From assembly GCF_029871235.1 (NCBI RefSeq), contig NZ_SSOM01000032.1, positions 24,693 to 88,692 on the forward strand: a stretch of DNA of 64,000 nt, in the 5' to 3' direction. Under the pieces are notes generated by a model. That model was not told where the DNA came from and did no database searches. It saw nothing but the letters and a program-made list of their open reading frames with translations. Made by a program: the position numbers and the translations under genes. The stretch comes from Pseudomonas sp. BN411. GTDB lineage: Bacteria; Pseudomonadota; Gammaproteobacteria; Pseudomonadales; Pseudomonadaceae. Each line of letters starts with the position of its first letter. Position 1 is the first letter of the stretch. Below, piece by piece: positions 1-7,955 of this stretch.

Positions 1-110
1 CCGTCGCGCACCAGGCGCTGGGAAGCGCCGGCAGGTGCTTCGGCGGCGGACAGATGGACAGCCAGCAGACCGGAGAGCAGCAGGCTGGAAGCTTTGTGCA
101 GGGCTTTCAT
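1..110 (-). CDS. Exported protein, 5' fragment only (runs off window start)
   Basis: Only the first 36 codons are visible. They begin MKALHKASSLLLSGLLAVHL and continue to an AEA-type signal peptidase site near residues 22-25, so this is a Sec-exported protein. The family cannot be told from this fragment. Its promoter region holds a sigma54 -24/-12 element (152-167) identical over 16 bp to the one in front of the MnxG-like oxidase gene, plus the same kind of C-rich upstream element (229-259). It is therefore probably co-expressed with the oxidase and may encode an accessory or secreted partner. Confidence 0.75.
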   Translation of the reverse strand, partial: MKALHKASSLLLSGLLAVHLSAAEAPAGASQRLVRD

Positions 111-151
111 CTGATGTCCTTCCCCTCGTCTGGACCTCGCCCTGATGCAGG

Positions 152-167
152 AGCAATGCCTGTGCCA
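152..167 (-). promoter_or_regulatory. Sigma54 (-24/-12) promoter of the exported-protein gene at 1-110
   Basis: Read on the minus strand this is TGGCACAGGCATTGCT, a near-perfect fit to TGGCAC-N5-TTGCW with correct GG-N10-GC spacing. It lies about 40 bp upstream of the ATG at 110. The same 16-mer occurs at 6383-6398 in front of the multicopper oxidase gene. Confidence 0.85.
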
Positions 168-228
168 GCCGGGAAAGATCATTGAACTCAATAGGTTGCG
201 AACGAGGAGAAGGATCGCCATCGGAATA

Positions 229-259
229 TTCCCCACCCATTTCCCCCTCTTTTGGGGAA
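229..259. promoter_or_regulatory. Candidate upstream activator site (enhancer) for the sigma54 promoter
   Basis: C-rich element TTCCCCACCCATTTCCCCC followed by TTTTGGGGAA, about 62 bp upstream of the -24 box. Closely similar elements lie about 60 bp upstream of the mnxG sigma54 promoter (6458-6499) and about 88 bp upstream of the 13607 sigma54 promoter (13474-13529). The likely ligand is the NtrC-type regulator encoded at 10466-11896; this assignment is inference from shared position and sequence. Confidence 0.6.
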
Positions 260-293
260 CGCTGAGTTGGCGAGTGCGATACAGCCTGACACT

Positions 294-408
294 ACCCTCA
301 CCCCAACCCTCTCCCAGAGGGAGAGGGGGCTGTCCGTGCCGGCGTTCAGTCTGGGCACAATCCTGTGGGGGCGAATTTATTCGCGATGCAGGACGCAGTC
401 CTGCCCCC
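294..408. repeat. Dispersed intergenic repeats (CTCTCCC-GGGAGAG hairpin and GTGGGGGCGAATTTATTCGC element)
   Basis: Two kinds of Pseudomonas intergenic repeat sit side by side. 294-340 is a hairpin repeat (CCCTCTCCCAGAGGGAGAGG), also present at 28638-28683 and in diverged form at 9235-9278. 364-408 is a GTGGGGGCGAATTTATTCGC element of the type that recurs throughout the window. No coding potential is supported here. Confidence 0.7.
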
Positions 409-409
409 C

Positions 410-447
410 GAAAAAGAAAATCGCAGGCCATGCCTGGCCTGCGATTT
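410..447 (-). terminator. Rho-independent terminator of the multicopper oxidase gene
   Basis: On the minus strand, an ATCGCAGGCCA / TGGCCTGCGAT stem with a short loop is followed by TTTTCTTTTT. It lies about 80 bp downstream of the oxidase stop codon. Confidence 0.8.
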
Positions 448-526
448 CAGTGTTTTGGTGAGCTCCGATGATGGGTATCGCTTCGCTCAACACCATCCTA
501 CGGATCCGTTGGGTTTGATCTGCTCC

Positions 527-3500
527 CTACGGCTCGCTAGTCACCCGCAACAGCCCCCAGACCCCGCCGACGTTGCCGAAGGCGGCGTAGTCCCGGTACA
601 GGTAATCCCCCGGCACGCCGTTGGCGCCACCGGCACTGGGGATCGACAGGCTGAAGTGCGCCGCCGGCAGCACGCTCTCCTGGGCGCCGATGTACAGGGC
701 CGCCGGGTTCAGGCCGAAGCGTAGCGAGCCGATGCCGGCGTTCTTCTGCGGGTAGCCCCACTGGTCGATCTTCTCCGAGAGGAAGGGGTTGAACGCCCAC
801 ACATGGCCATCGAGCTGGAAGGTCATGCCACGGCTGCCGCCGGAGGGCATGGTCACGTGGGTGCGGAACGGCTGGCCGGGCTTAACCTTCAGGATCGGGG
901 TCACCGGGTCGCCGCCCACCAGCTCGTTGCTGTAGGCCATGTGCGCGTCGGGCACATCGCCCCAGCCTTGCCCCTGGGCGTGTCCGAAGGGCGCATCCGG
1001 GGCCTTGGCGAAGCGGTACCACAAGGGCTCGCTCCGGTAGTTCACCGCCATGCCGGAGTTGTCCTTGGGATCGGCCGGGATGCCGAAGCCTTCGGAGGCC
1101 ATGTTTTCCACCGGCCGGCCACTGGCCCAACGCATGTTCAGCGACTTGTGCAGCACCAGCGAGAAGTCGCGGTACGGCGTGCCGGACAGCGGGGTCACGG
1201 TGGCGGCGGCGCGCGAGCTGGCGTCTTCGGTCCAGGTGGCACCCAGGGGGGCGATGCTCATGGCGCCGGACAGGCCTTTCTGTCCCTGCTTGACCGGGTC
1301 GGCCGGCAGCAGGTTGAAGCCGCCGAATTCCACCGGGGTCGCGGTGATGTTGTCGACGCTGCGGCCGAGCTGGGTCACCGGTTTGCCTTCACGCTCCAGG
1401 TGGCCGACGTAGAACTTGTACGCCTTGGACGGCCAGGCCCCGCCCGCCGCACCGCGCGGTTCGACGGTCTGCACCGGGTTGATGCCGACGTTGAAGCCGT
1501 CCGACTTGGTGATGTCGTAGGCCAGCAACTGGGTATGCAGGCCCACATGGCTGGAGGGTCGCATCATGTTGTTGTTGAAGGTGGTGGAGCCCTTGGCACT
1601 GTTGCGGTCGCGCTTCACCAGGCCCTGCATCACGGCGTAGGTGGGCAGGTCGGGCATCACCTGCGGCAGGCGGTTTTCCAGGGTGATGTTCACGCAGTCG
1701 CCAGCCGCGGCGCGCAGCACCAGGGGTTCCACCGGGACGCCGGGTTTCAGCTTGCCGGTGGATGGGTCCAGGTCCGCCTTGCGCACGTAGAGGATGGCGG
1801 TGGGGTCATGCAGCGGGCCGGACTGGCCGCCGATGGTGAACACCTCGCCATCTTCCTCATCCACCACCGTGACCTGCGGGATGGTCACCGGCCGCGGGTT
1901 GAACACCAGGGTGCCGCCCTGCGGATTGAGCGGGCCACCGGCATGCTGGCCGTCGCCGGCCGGGTCGCCAATGGTCAGGCCCAGCGCGTTGGGCAGGACG
2001 TCGTTGGCGAGTACCGCGACCACCTCGTAGTTGCGCTGCACCGTGGTGCGGGTGCCAATGCCATTGGGGTTGGGGCTGGTACGCGGGCACACGCCATCGA
2101 ATTGCGTGGTGTTGCGTGAGGACACCGGGCGCGGGTTGTTGGGCAGGGCGAAGAGGTCGTTGCGCGGCTGGGTGTAGTTGCGCATCACGCCCCAGATGCC
2201 GTTCCAGTAGCCTTCGATGGAAGCGTCCAGGTTGTACAGGTAGTCGGCGGCGTCGAGGACGGTATTGCCGGACATCATGGCCACCGGGGCAACGAAGCCC
2301 ATCTGCTCGGAAATACCGACCATCTGCGAGGCCTTCCAGCCCGAGTTGCCGCTGTTGCCGAAGCCGGTGCCCGAATGCAGCCACTTCACGCCGTGCAGGG
2401 TGACGTTGTGCTCCTCCTCATGGCCGCCTGCATGCATGCGCAGGCGCACATTGTCGCCGGAGTAGGCTCGCAGCATCGGGGTGAAGGGATCACCCGGCAG
2501 GTCGCCGGCGCGGTTGATGTGCGGTGGGAAAACGGTACTGGCACCGGTGGGGCCGGAGGCCGAGCTGATGGCGCTGGGCGCCAGGTTCAACGCCGGGATG
2601 GCGCGGTCGGTGCGGGTCTGCAGGGCATAGGCAAGATCGCCCGCCAGGCCGTCGGCCTGCATGCCGGGCTTGCCGTCCGGGGCCACCTTGTTGGGGTCGA
2701 AGACGCGCAGGGCCACGGGCTCGTTGCGGTAGTTCACGACAAACATGCCGGGGTCATCCACTGAGATGGCCTGTGGGCAGGGACGGCTCGGGCAGCCCAG
2801 GACCTGCCCGCCAGCGGCCTCGCGCACCGACTCGAAGAGGTTCGAACCGGACTGGCGCACGGGCGGGTTGATGGCGTAGCGGAAACTGTCCATGGAAGTC
2901 GGGTAGGCGCCCGCATCCGGGACACCATCAGGACCGGCACCGACGTAGACGCCCGCCTCGTAGGCATGCTGGAAGTCGCTGTACTCCATGAAGAACTCAC
3001 GGAAGCTGTCGTTCTTGCCGTCGCCGTCCAGGTCGCCGGTGGCGATCACCGCCTGCCAGGAGGTCGGGCCGCCATCCTGCCGACCGCTGCCCAGCGGCTG
3101 GCCGGTCTCGGCGTGGTACCAGCTGGAGCCGGCCGGTTCGGTGAGCACGGTGGCGTAGAGGCCGACCTGCTGGTGGGTGGACGGACCGAAGTGGTCGTGG
3201 GTGAAGATGTTCCCCAGGCCACGGTCGACGTTGTAGGTGTTGACCAGCGGGTCGGCGAACCAGCGTTGCAGGGTCGTGCGGGCACCCAGCCAATCGGTCC
3301 GGCCGAACTGGCCGAAGTACGGGTGCTGCCTGGCCACCGGGCACTCCGTGCTGCCATCGCGGGCATCGGCCTCGGTGCAGTGGTTGTACTCGCGAATGGC
3401 GTGGATGCGCTCCACAACGGCGGCCGGCGAGAGTGTGCCGTCCTCGTAGTTCCAGCCATTGGCCGAGCCGTCGGAGGCGGTCAGGTCCCACTTCGGCAGG

Positions 3501-6328
3501 TGGATGTGCTGGCCGATGATGTCGGTGGGCGTGCGCACCTGGTAGTCATCCAGTTCATACACCGAGGGGATCAGGTTGGTGTGCTGGTACATGGTGCAGT
3601 CGAAGGTGTTCATCCGCATCACCAGCGGCTCCGGTGGCTGCTGCTTGGTGATCACCGGCCAGGCGTCTTCCCAGAGGGCGAGGATGCGGGTCTGCGGGAA
3701 GTGGTAGCCGACCTTGTTGAACACCGCGTCGAACTGGATATTGGCGCCCTTGTAGACGCGGGGGCGGTCGGCGGTGAACGCCGAGCTGCCGGTGAAGGAC
3801 TGGCCATTGAGGGTGTCGCCACTGTTGTAGCGACCCAGCGAAGAAGCCTGGGTCAGGCGCTTGCCGGTGTCGTCCATGCAGGGCTCGTAGTAGGGCGCGC
3901 CGGGAACCGGCAAAGCGCCGTTGGTGCGGAAGTCCCTGGCTTGCACGGCGCCACCGGGCAGCACGGCGAAGCTCGGGTGGCTGGCCTTGGCGTGGAAGGC
4001 CATCACCGACTGTTCGACGTCAGTGCCCTCCTCCGGCAGGAACACGGCCTTGGCGCGGTGGACCACCTTGGAGAAGTCCAGGGCGCTGGTGACCACTTCC
4101 GCCTCACCGCCAGCGGACACGCCGTCGAGGGTGTGGCGCGGCAGGCCACCGTCCCAGCCGCCGGCCTGGGCCGGGTCGATGTTGGCCCACAGGGCCTTGC
4201 CCGAATCACGCAGGCTCTGGGCCTTGGCGCTGTCGAGCATGTCCAGTGGCGGGGTGCTGGGGCGCTGGCCAACGGTCTTTTCGATCCCACCGATCCAGAA
4301 CGGGAAGCCGGGGTTCTTCAGGGTGCCATCGGCGTTGCGGTTGGCTTCACTGCGGTCCACCAGGGCGACGGAGCCCACGGCCTGGCGTTCGGCTTCGTGA
4401 GTGGAATCGTCGTCGCCTTCTTCGTGTTCGTCGTCATCGTCGGCCACGAGCGTTTCGCCGTATTTGGGCACAACGGCCACCTTGCCCGGCATGGGCGGCA
4501 TGGCCTTGCCCGGCAGCGGGACGATGGCGGGAATCGGCGTGCCGGCGACGATTTCGCCATCCGGCAGGGCGCGGGCGCCGGTTGCCGGCAAGCCGCTGCG
4601 CAGCTCGAAGGGCTTCTTGTGGAAGCCGTCGTCGCCCTCTTCCGATACGGCCAGGCGGGTGCCTTCCTCGAACACGTCGTGGATGCGCCACATGGCCCAC
4701 ATGCCCTGGGCGAAATGCGGGTAGAAGTGGCAGTGGTAGATGGCATCGCCCGAGGTGCGGTTGCGGTTGCCGGAGCCGCCGTTGGCGATCTCGTAGGTGT
4801 AGCCAGAGCCCGGCCCTATGCCCTGGGCGTCGATGTAGTCGGAGTTGTCGTCATTGGGGTTGAACAGCCACTGGTGGCCGTGCAGGTGGAACACGTGCTG
4901 CTCGTAGCCGTTGTGGGTGTTGCGGAAGCGCACCGCGTCGCCGATGTAGCTGTGGGCGACGTTGGACGGCTCGGCGGGGAACAGCGCCATGGTCGCCTTG
5001 ACCCCGGTGGTGCCCTCCGGTGGCACTTCGCCGGGGCGGATGTTTTCCAGGCCGACGTTGGCCGGCACGTCCACCTGCATGGCGATGTCGCCAACGGTGT
5101 GGGCGCTGAGGAAGAACTCCTCGTAGGCGCAGGACAGGCAGTCGTGCATGGGGCCGACGCCGAGCCGGTTGGCCACCACTTCAGCCCCGATGCCACCGGC
5201 GCCGTAGTTGATCATGAAGGAGTCGCGGGTGGGCTCCAGCACGTGGCCGAACACCGGGTCCGCCCAGTAGCCGGGGAAGGCCTGGGCGACGGCGTTCTCG
5301 TCGTGGAAGACCGAGGAGAAATCGCGGAACGGTTCCAGCCGGTTGGGCAGCGCCGGGTTGCGCTTGCCGTAGCTTTCCAGCGGGTAGGTGTACTGCGGGA
5401 AGGTGCCGTCGGGGTTGGGCCCCATGACCACGGCGTCGGTGTCGCTGGCGATGATCTCGCCGTTGTCCATCATGGCGATCACCGGCAGGCCGGCCTTGCC
5501 TTCCTCGATCCAGGGCGCGGCCTGCGGATAGCGAGCCTCGTAATCGATGATGGGCTGGCCGGCTGGGGTGCGGCCGGTGCTGGCCAGGCGCATCTCTTCT
5601 TCAGTCACCACGTTGCGGTAGGTGCGCGCGCCCTTGGGCAGCACCACCACCTGGGCGAACAGGCCATTGGCGGTGTTGCCGCCGGTGCCCTCACCACCGA
5701 AGGTGGCGCCGTAGCTGCTGGCGGCAAAGGCGCCCTCGCGTTCGGCATACAGGGTGTAGCTGCGGCTGCCGCCGGGCGGGATCAGGCTGTTGGGGTTGCG
5801 GCCTGCGTTGGTGGCGATATCGCCGATGTCGTTCACCGCCTGCATGCCGTTGACCTGGAAGCCGACGTTGCGGTCGGCGACCTGTTTGTCCTTCTTGAAC
5901 AGCGGGTCTGGCGAGTTGTGCGGGTTGGTCTGGTAGGCCAGCAGGTTCTGCAGGTTGATGGTCAGGCAGTCCCCTGCGGCCACCCGCAGCACCAGCGGAC
6001 GCGGGCGCTTGTCCGGACGCAACGCTACTTCGCCGGGCACCGCTGCACCGCCCCGGTTGAGCGGCACGTCATTGCGGTCCACCACGTCGCGGCGCAGGGC
6101 GAACATCATGCCGTTGATGTTCTGCGCCCCCAGGCGGTTGAACATCAACGGCTGGTCCAGGGCCACGACGTTGGCCACCAGGTTGCGTTCGCAGCGCACG
6201 GCCGCCTGCGCGTCCCCGATGGAAAAGAGCGCGCCCAGCAACAGCAGGGCACCGCCCAGGTAAAGGGATGCCCCCTGGGCACCAGGGGATTTGGGGTTTG
6301 CACTGTTCGAAGGGTTAGTCCGGTTCAT
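527..6328 (-). CDS. mnxG: MnxG-type giant multicopper oxidase (putative Mn(II) oxidase)
   Basis: The protein is about 1933 residues, far larger than laccases but the usual size of MnxG manganese oxidases. An N-terminal hydrophobic export segment (about residues 20-42, ending GDAQA) precedes repeated cupredoxin-like domains. Copper ligand motifs are visible: HVFHLHGHQW near residue 476, HCHFYPHFAQGM near 531 (a HCHxxxHxxxGM type-1/type-3 signature with axial Met), HQHIHLPKWD near 940, THDHFGPSTHQQVGL near 1040, HNVTLHGVKW near 1310 and DGHVWAFNP near 1840. The start at 6328 (MNRTNPS) was chosen over an upstream in-frame Met 12 codons earlier because the latter crowds the sigma54 promoter region. 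Known MnxG homologues oxidise Mn(II) to Mn(III/IV) outside the cell; that substrate is inferred from family. The gene is monocistronic, with its own sigma54 promoter and terminator. Confidence 0.9.
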   Translation of the reverse strand: MNRTNPSNSANPKSPGAQGASLYLGGALLLLGALFSIGDAQAAVRCERNLVANVVALDQPLMFNRLGAQNINGMMFALRRDVVDRNDVPLNRGGAAVPGEVALRPDKRPRPLVLRVAAGDCLTINLQNLLAYQTNPHNSPDPLFKKDKQVADRNVGFQVNGMQAVNDIGDIATNAGRNPNSLIPPGGSRSYTLYAEREGAFAASSYGATFGGEGTGGNTANGLFAQVVVLPKGARTYRNVVTEEEMRLASTGRTPAGQPIIDYEARYPQAAPWIEEGKAGLPVIAMMDNGEIIASDTDAVVMGPNPDGTFPQYTYPLESYGKRNPALPNRLEPFRDFSSVFHDENAVAQAFPGYWADPVFGHVLEPTRDSFMINYGAGGIGAEVVANRLGVGPMHDCLSCAYEEFFLSAHTVGDIAMQVDVPANVGLENIRPGEVPPEGTTGVKATMALFPAEPSNVAHSYIGDAVRFRNTHNGYEQHVFHLHGHQWLFNPNDDNSDYIDAQGIGPGSGYTYEIANGGSGNRNRTSGDAIYHCHFYPHFAQGMWAMWRIHDVFEEGTRLAVSEEGDDGFHKKPFELRSGLPATGARALPDGEIVAGTPIPAIVPLPGKAMPPMPGKVAVVPKYGETLVADDDDEHEEGDDDSTHEAERQAVGSVALVDRSEANRNADGTLKNPGFPFWIGGIEKTVGQRPSTPPLDMLDSAKAQSLRDSGKALWANIDPAQAGGWDGGLPRHTLDGVSAGGEAEVVTSALDFSKVVHRAKAVFLPEEGTDVEQSVMAFHAKASHPSFAVLPGGAVQARDFRTNGALPVPGAPYYEPCMDDTGKRLTQASSLGRYNSGDTLNGQSFTGSSAFTADRPRVYKGANIQFDAVFNKVGYHFPQTRILALWEDAWPVITKQQPPEPLVMRMNTFDCTMYQHTNLIPSVYELDDYQVRTPTDIIGQHIHLPKWDLTASDGSANGWNYEDGTLSPAAVVERIHAIREYNHCTEADARDGSTECPVARQHPYFGQFGRTDWLGARTTLQRWFADPLVNTYNVDRGLGNIFTHDHFGPSTHQQVGLYATVLTEPAGSSWYHAETGQPLGSGRQDGGPTSWQAVIATGDLDGDGKNDSFREFFMEYSDFQHAYEAGVYVGAGPDGVPDAGAYPTSMDSFRYAINPPVRQSGSNLFESVREAAGGQVLGCPSRPCPQAISVDDPGMFVVNYRNEPVALRVFDPNKVAPDGKPGMQADGLAGDLAYALQTRTDRAIPALNLAPSAISSASGPTGASTVFPPHINRAGDLPGDPFTPMLRAYSGDNVRLRMHAGGHEEEHNVTLHGVKWLHSGTGFGNSGNSGWKASQMVGISEQMGFVAPVAMMSGNTVLDAADYLYNLDASIEGYWNGIWGVMRNYTQPRNDLFALPNNPRPVSSRNTTQFDGVCPRTSPNPNGIGTRTTVQRNYEVVAVLANDVLPNALGLTIGDPAGDGQHAGGPLNPQGGTLVFNPRPVTIPQVTVVDEEDGEVFTIGGQSGPLHDPTAILYVRKADLDPSTGKLKPGVPVEPLVLRAAAGDCVNITLENRLPQVMPDLPTYAVMQGLVKRDRNSAKGSTTFNNNMMRPSSHVGLHTQLLAYDITKSDGFNVGINPVQTVEPRGAAGGAWPSKAYKFYVGHLEREGKPVTQLGRSVDNITATPVEFGGFNLLPADPVKQGQKGLSGAMSIAPLGATWTEDASSRAAATVTPLSGTPYRDFSLVLHKSLNMRWASGRPVENMASEGFGIPADPKDNSGMAVNYRSEPLWYRFAKAPDAPFGHAQGQGWGDVPDAHMAYSNELVGGDPVTPILKVKPGQPFRTHVTMPSGGSRGMTFQLDGHVWAFNPFLSEKIDQWGYPQKNAGIGSLRFGLNPAALYIGAQESVLPAAHFSLSIPSAGGANGVPGDYLYRDYAAFGNVGGVWGLLRVTSEP

Positions 6329-6382
6329 CTTGGCTGACCTCGGTATCAGGTGCACGGATGCCAAAGAGGGCAGGACTGTCCG

Positions 6383-6398
6383 AGCAATGCCTGTGCCA
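6383..6398 (-). promoter_or_regulatory. Sigma54 (-24/-12) promoter of mnxG
   Basis: Minus-strand sequence TGGCACAGGCATTGCT matches the sigma54 consensus with exact GG-N10-GC spacing and sits 55 bp upstream of the start codon. It is identical to the promoter at 152-167. The NtrC-type activator gene at 10466-11896 provides the enhancer-binding protein expected for such a promoter. Confidence 0.9.
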
Positions 6399-6457
6399 CC
6401 ACAGGAAAGCCAATGGATTCAGATGGTTATGTGCAGGCCGGGGAAGTGGCCAGTAGT

Positions 6458-6499
6458 TTCCCCACCCGATTCCCACCCAATTCCCCGGTTTAGCGGGGA
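6458..6499. promoter_or_regulatory. Candidate activator-binding site upstream of mnxG
   Basis: Contains TTCCCCACCCGATTCCCACC, then CAATTCCCC and a GGGG-containing 3' arm. It begins 60 bp upstream of the -24 element, the normal distance for an enhancer-binding protein, and resembles the elements at 229-259 and 13474-13529. Confidence 0.6.
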
Positions 6500-6562
6500 G
6501 CGGGATGTTGGGGTGTGGGAGTGCTGGGGGAAGCGTGAAGGACGGCTCGGTTGTTCCCATTG

Positions 6563-6729
6563 GCAGGCCTTCGGCCTGCTTGGCGACTGAAGTCGCCCCC
6601 ACAGAAAAACCAGGACTTCGGATGCAATCGATGTGGGGGCGATTTCAATCGCTATGGGCAGCGCAGCTGCCCTTCTCCTCAGACGCTTTCATTGGCAGAA
6701 ATCGCCCCCGCATCTGGGGAATTTCCCCA
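6563..6729. repeat. GCGATTTCAATCGC-type intergenic repeats and a GGGGAATTTCCCC palindrome
   Basis: 6563-6604 and 6632-6710 are copies of the dispersed GTGGGGGCGATTTCAATCGC repeat family. 6716-6728 is a perfect GGGGAATTTCCCC palindrome just downstream of the transglycosylase stop. The palindrome resembles the C-rich activator elements and could be a distal one or part of a terminator. No gene is seen between 6329 and 6730. Confidence 0.55.
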
Positions 6730-7362
6730 CTAGCGGGGTCGTTTTGCGTCGGCCTGGAGGCGTTGGTAGTGCCCCAGGACGCTGGGCACATAACGCTGGG
6801 TTTCGGGGTAGGGAGGAATGGCGCTGCCATAGGCGAGGACTGCCCCAGGGCCCGCGTTGTAGGCGGCCAGGGCCAGGGAAACGTCGTTGTCGAACATCCT
6901 CATCATGCGCTTGAGGTAGCGCGCGCCACCGCGGATATTGGCGGTCGGGTCGAACACGTCGTGCACGCCCAGGTCCTTTGCGGTGTCGGGCATGAGCTGC
7001 ATCAAGCCGGCCGCGCCCTTGGGAGAGAGGGCGAAGGGATCGTAGTTGGATTCGGTGGTGATCACGGCATGCAGCAGTTCAACGGGAAGGTCGTACTCGA
7101 AAGCCGCCTGGGCCACGATAAGGGCGTAGCGCGGAGCCTTTCTCGGCGCCCTGCGCGGGAGCTTGCGCGTTGGCTGGATGAGGTTCGGAGCCCTGACCAG
7201 CACTGGTCTTTCGCGGGCCACGCGCACCAGATTCCGGTCCGTTCGGTGGATGTTGGTGAGGAAGATGCTGCCGTTGGCAGAGACCACCTGATAGATGTCG
7301 GAGTGGGCTTCGAATGCGGTGGTCGCAAGGATGCTGAACAGCACCAGGGTGGGCACTTTCAT
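6730..7362 (-). CDS. Lytic transglycosylase, SLT domain (MltE/Slt family-1 type)
   Basis: A 210-residue exported protein: signal peptide at residues 1-22, a short DUF4124-like stretch (IYQVVSANGSIFLTNI), then an SLT domain at about 85-200. The catalytic Glu is in ITTESNYDP, followed by SPKGAAGLMQLMPDTA and AAYNAGPGAV, all hallmarks of goose-lysozyme-like transglycosylases. Such enzymes open peptidoglycan for envelope-spanning machines. It lies divergent to gspG/gspF and carries its own sigma54 promoter, so it may make room for the secretion apparatus. The ATG at 7362 is preferred over the adjacent ATG at 7365 because GGGGAG is then 7 nt away. Confidence 0.88.
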   Translation of the reverse strand: MKVPTLVLFSILATTAFEAHSDIYQVVSANGSIFLTNIHRTDRNLVRVARERPVLVRAPNLIQPTRKLPRRAPRKAPRYALIVAQAAFEYDLPVELLHAVITTESNYDPFALSPKGAAGLMQLMPDTAKDLGVHDVFDPTANIRGGARYLKRMMRMFDNDVSLALAAYNAGPGAVLAYGSAIPPYPETQRYVPSVLGHYQRLQADAKRPR

Positions 7363-7418
7363 CATTGTTCTCCCCTGTCAGGGCCAATGCGTTTCGGGTT
7401 TCCGAGTGCTGTAACGTC

Positions 7419-7434
7419 AGCAAAGCACGTGCCG
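7419..7434 (-). promoter_or_regulatory. Sigma54 promoter of the lytic transglycosylase gene
   Basis: Minus strand CGGCACGTGCTTTGCT keeps GGCACG-N4-TTGCT with GG-N10-GC spacing; only the first T of the consensus is changed. The start codon is 57 bp downstream. No copy of the C-rich activator element was found nearby, so the enhancer is unassigned. Confidence 0.7.
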
Positions 7435-7477
7435 AGTGATGCGATGGGCGGTGTGTCGCCCCTCTCGCCCGCTCGTC

Positions 7478-7493
7478 GTGCATAGCTCTTGCA
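7478..7493 (+). promoter_or_regulatory. Weak sigma54-like element before gspG
   Basis: GTGCATAGCTCTTGCA keeps the TTGCA -12 box and correct spacing but has TG in place of the invariant GG at -24. It would start transcription about 24 nt before the gspG ATG. Context favours it, sequence does not; treat it as a candidate only. Confidence 0.3.
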
Positions 7494-7527
7494 TAGCCTC
7501 CTCTCGCGACACCCACTGGAGGCTCCC

Positions 7528-7950
7528 ATGAAGACCTTTCGTCGACCCGAACAGGGTTTTACCCTCCTCGAACTCCTGGTTGTGCTGGTGGTGCTCGGCC
7601 TGTTGGCTGGAATTGTGGCGCCAAAATATTTCAATCAACTGGGCAAGTCCGAGACCAAAGTGGCCCGCGCGCAGATCGAGGGACTGGTGAAGGCCCTGGA
7701 TATCTACCGCCTGGAAGTGGGCCGCTACCCCAGCACCGAGCAGGGTCTTTCGGCACTGGTGGCCGCGCCGTCCGACGAGCCCCGCTGGGGCGGTCCCTAT
7801 CTGCAGAAGGATGTACCCCAGGACCCGTGGGGACGTGCCTACGTCTATCGCTCCCCTGGTGAGAACGGCGATTTTGACTTGCTCACCCTGGGCAAGGATG
7901 GCCAGCCCGGCGGCGACGGCGACAACGCCGAAGTCACCAGTTGGCAGTGA
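7528..7950 (+). CDS. gspG: Type II secretion system major pseudopilin GspG
   Basis: A 140-residue type IV-pilin-like protein. It has a short basic leader, then the prepilin peptidase site G/FTLLELLVV with the conserved Glu at +5 and a hydrophobic helix. The C-terminal part has the GspG signatures YPSTEQGLSAL, WGGPYL, DPWGRAY and GGDGDNAE (Ca-site loop). TGGAGG is 5 nt before the ATG. It is followed after 5 nt by gspF and no other gsp genes are nearby. The pair is thus an incomplete system that must borrow the secretin, ATPase and prepilin peptidase from elsewhere, or modify a housekeeping Xcp-type system for a special cargo. Proximity to mnxG suggests that cargo. Confidence 0.93.
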   Translation: MKTFRRPEQGFTLLELLVVLVVLGLLAGIVAPKYFNQLGKSETKVARAQIEGLVKALDIYRLEVGRYPSTEQGLSALVAAPSDEPRWGGPYLQKDVPQDPWGRAYVYRSPGENGDFDLLTLGKDGQPGGDGDNAEVTSWQ

Positions 7951-7955
7951 CCGCC

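Noticed and set aside
2966..6337. A very long open frame (over 1100 codons) antisense to the multicopper oxidase gene
   Set aside because: It is a GC-rich shadow frame: translation is dominated by V, A, G, H, Q and R with no domain, signal or ribosome site, while the minus-strand frame has clear copper motifs. The same applies to long antisense frames at 36618-39521 and 45167-47824.
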